Origin: Pseudomonas sp. MYb327
GTDB lineage: Bacteria; Pseudomonadota; Gammaproteobacteria; Pseudomonadales; Pseudomonadaceae
DNA: 64,000 nucleotides
NCBI RefSeq assembly: GCF_040438925.1
Contig: NZ_CP159258.1
Location: 62,001-126,000, forward strand
Direction: 5' to 3'
Shown in pieces: positions 63,598-64,000 of the stretch (positions are counted from its first letter, which is position 1; every line of letters starts with the position of its first letter). The position numbers and the translations under genes were made by a program. Under the pieces are notes generated by a model that was not told the DNA's origin, ran no database searches, and saw only the letters and a program-made list of their open reading frames with translations.

Positions 63598-64000
63598 ATG
63601 TCCGAGTTGATTCTCCATCATTACCCGACGTCCCCCTTCGCCGAAAAGGCCCGGCTGTTGCTGGGCTTCAAAGGGCTGTCCTGGCGCTCGGTGAAGATCT
63701 CGCCAGTGATGCCAAAACCCGATTTGACGGCCTTGACCGGAGGCTATCGCAAGACGCCGGTGTTGCAGATCGGCGCCGATATTTATTGCGACACCGCGTT
63801 GATTGCCCGTCGACTGGAGCAGGAAAAAGCCTTGCCGGCATTTTTCCCTGAAGGCCAGGAAATGATCGCCGCGTCCTTCGCGACGTGGGCCGATTCGGTG
63901 GTGTTCCAGCATGCGGTCAGCCTGGTATTTCAACCGGAATCGGTCGCGGTGCGCTTCGCCAGTTTGCCGCCGGAAGCCATCAAGGCGTTTATTGCTGACC
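63598..64000 (+). CDS. Glutathione S-transferase family protein (partial, 3' end outside window)
   Basis: First 134 codons of a GST-like protein. The thioredoxin-fold N-terminal domain is clear: LILHHYPTSPFAEKARLLLGFKGLSW, the cis-Pro motif TPVLQIGADIYCDTALI and the start of the helical domain (FATWADSVVFQHAV). GGAG lies 7 bases before ATG 63598. The reading frame is open to the window end. Confidence 0.88.
   Translation, partial: MSELILHHYPTSPFAEKARLLLGFKGLSWRSVKISPVMPKPDLTALTGGYRKTPVLQIGADIYCDTALIARRLEQEKALPAFFPEGQEMIAASFATWADSVVFQHAVSLVFQPESVAVRFASLPPEAIKAFIAD

Overview
The window is chromosomal DNA of a Pseudomonas, most likely of the P. fluorescens group. The evidence is high GC content, a complete alginate operon in standard Pseudomonas order, a dauBAR / rhlB / carboxylesterase / aapJQMP neighbourhood that I recall being partly syntenic in P. 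aeruginosa, and many REP palindromes of the 'gtaggagctggcttgccagcgatgg' type common in fluorescent pseudomonads. I saw no rRNA, tRNA, CRISPR array, prophage or insertion sequence. All functions are assigned by reading the proteins; no database search was run.

Layout. 1-6155 (leftward): an RND efflux pump (adaptor and transporter) in one four-gene run with a CusR-like response regulator and a sensor kinase cut by the window edge; a CusR-type box lies upstream. 6293-6602: three tandem REP units. 6636-12674: a LysR regulator divergent from an outer-membrane factor, FUSC pump, DUF1656 and HlyD-type adaptor set (AaeAB-like aromatic acid or drug efflux). 12740-14605: a small SnoaL/DUF4440 protein, an SDR and a small membrane protein. 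14782-17556: an orphan TccC/RHS toxin-type protein with an AT-richer, unrecognised C-terminal domain. 17644-34270 (leftward): algD-alg8-alg44-algK-algE-algG-algX-algL-algI-algJ-algF-algA, all twelve genes for GDP-mannuronate synthesis, c-di-GMP-controlled polymerisation, epimerisation, acetylation, lysis and export. REP elements sit at four places in the operon, and one of them is read through in frame inside the algK signal peptide. 34271-35079: a long AT-rich leader region upstream of algD.

35080-46880: yaaA, a divergent polysaccharide deacetylase-like protein, a PIN-PhoH ATPase, moaCDE, a solute-binding protein convergent with dauBAR (D-arginine to L-arginine racemisation), an RhlB-like DEAD-box helicase and a carboxylesterase. 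47350-51531: the general L-amino-acid ABC transporter aapJQMP, preceded by a good sigma-54 promoter match and a Crc/Hfq-type CA motif. 51781-53737: a FadR-type GntR regulator and a CynX/NimT-type MFS transporter, with a perfect palindrome in front of the regulator.

53857-62586: a chaperone-usher operon whose five candidate pilins all belong to the DUF1120 (GltF/YhcF-like) family rather than classical FimA. It includes two near-identical tandem genes and one two-domain, adhesin-like protein. A LuxR/NarL-type response regulator with a structured 5' leader is divergently encoded beside it. This cluster is the best candidate for an under-described system in the window. 62708-64000: an NTF2-like protein, a GIY-YIG protein and the start of a glutathione S-transferase.
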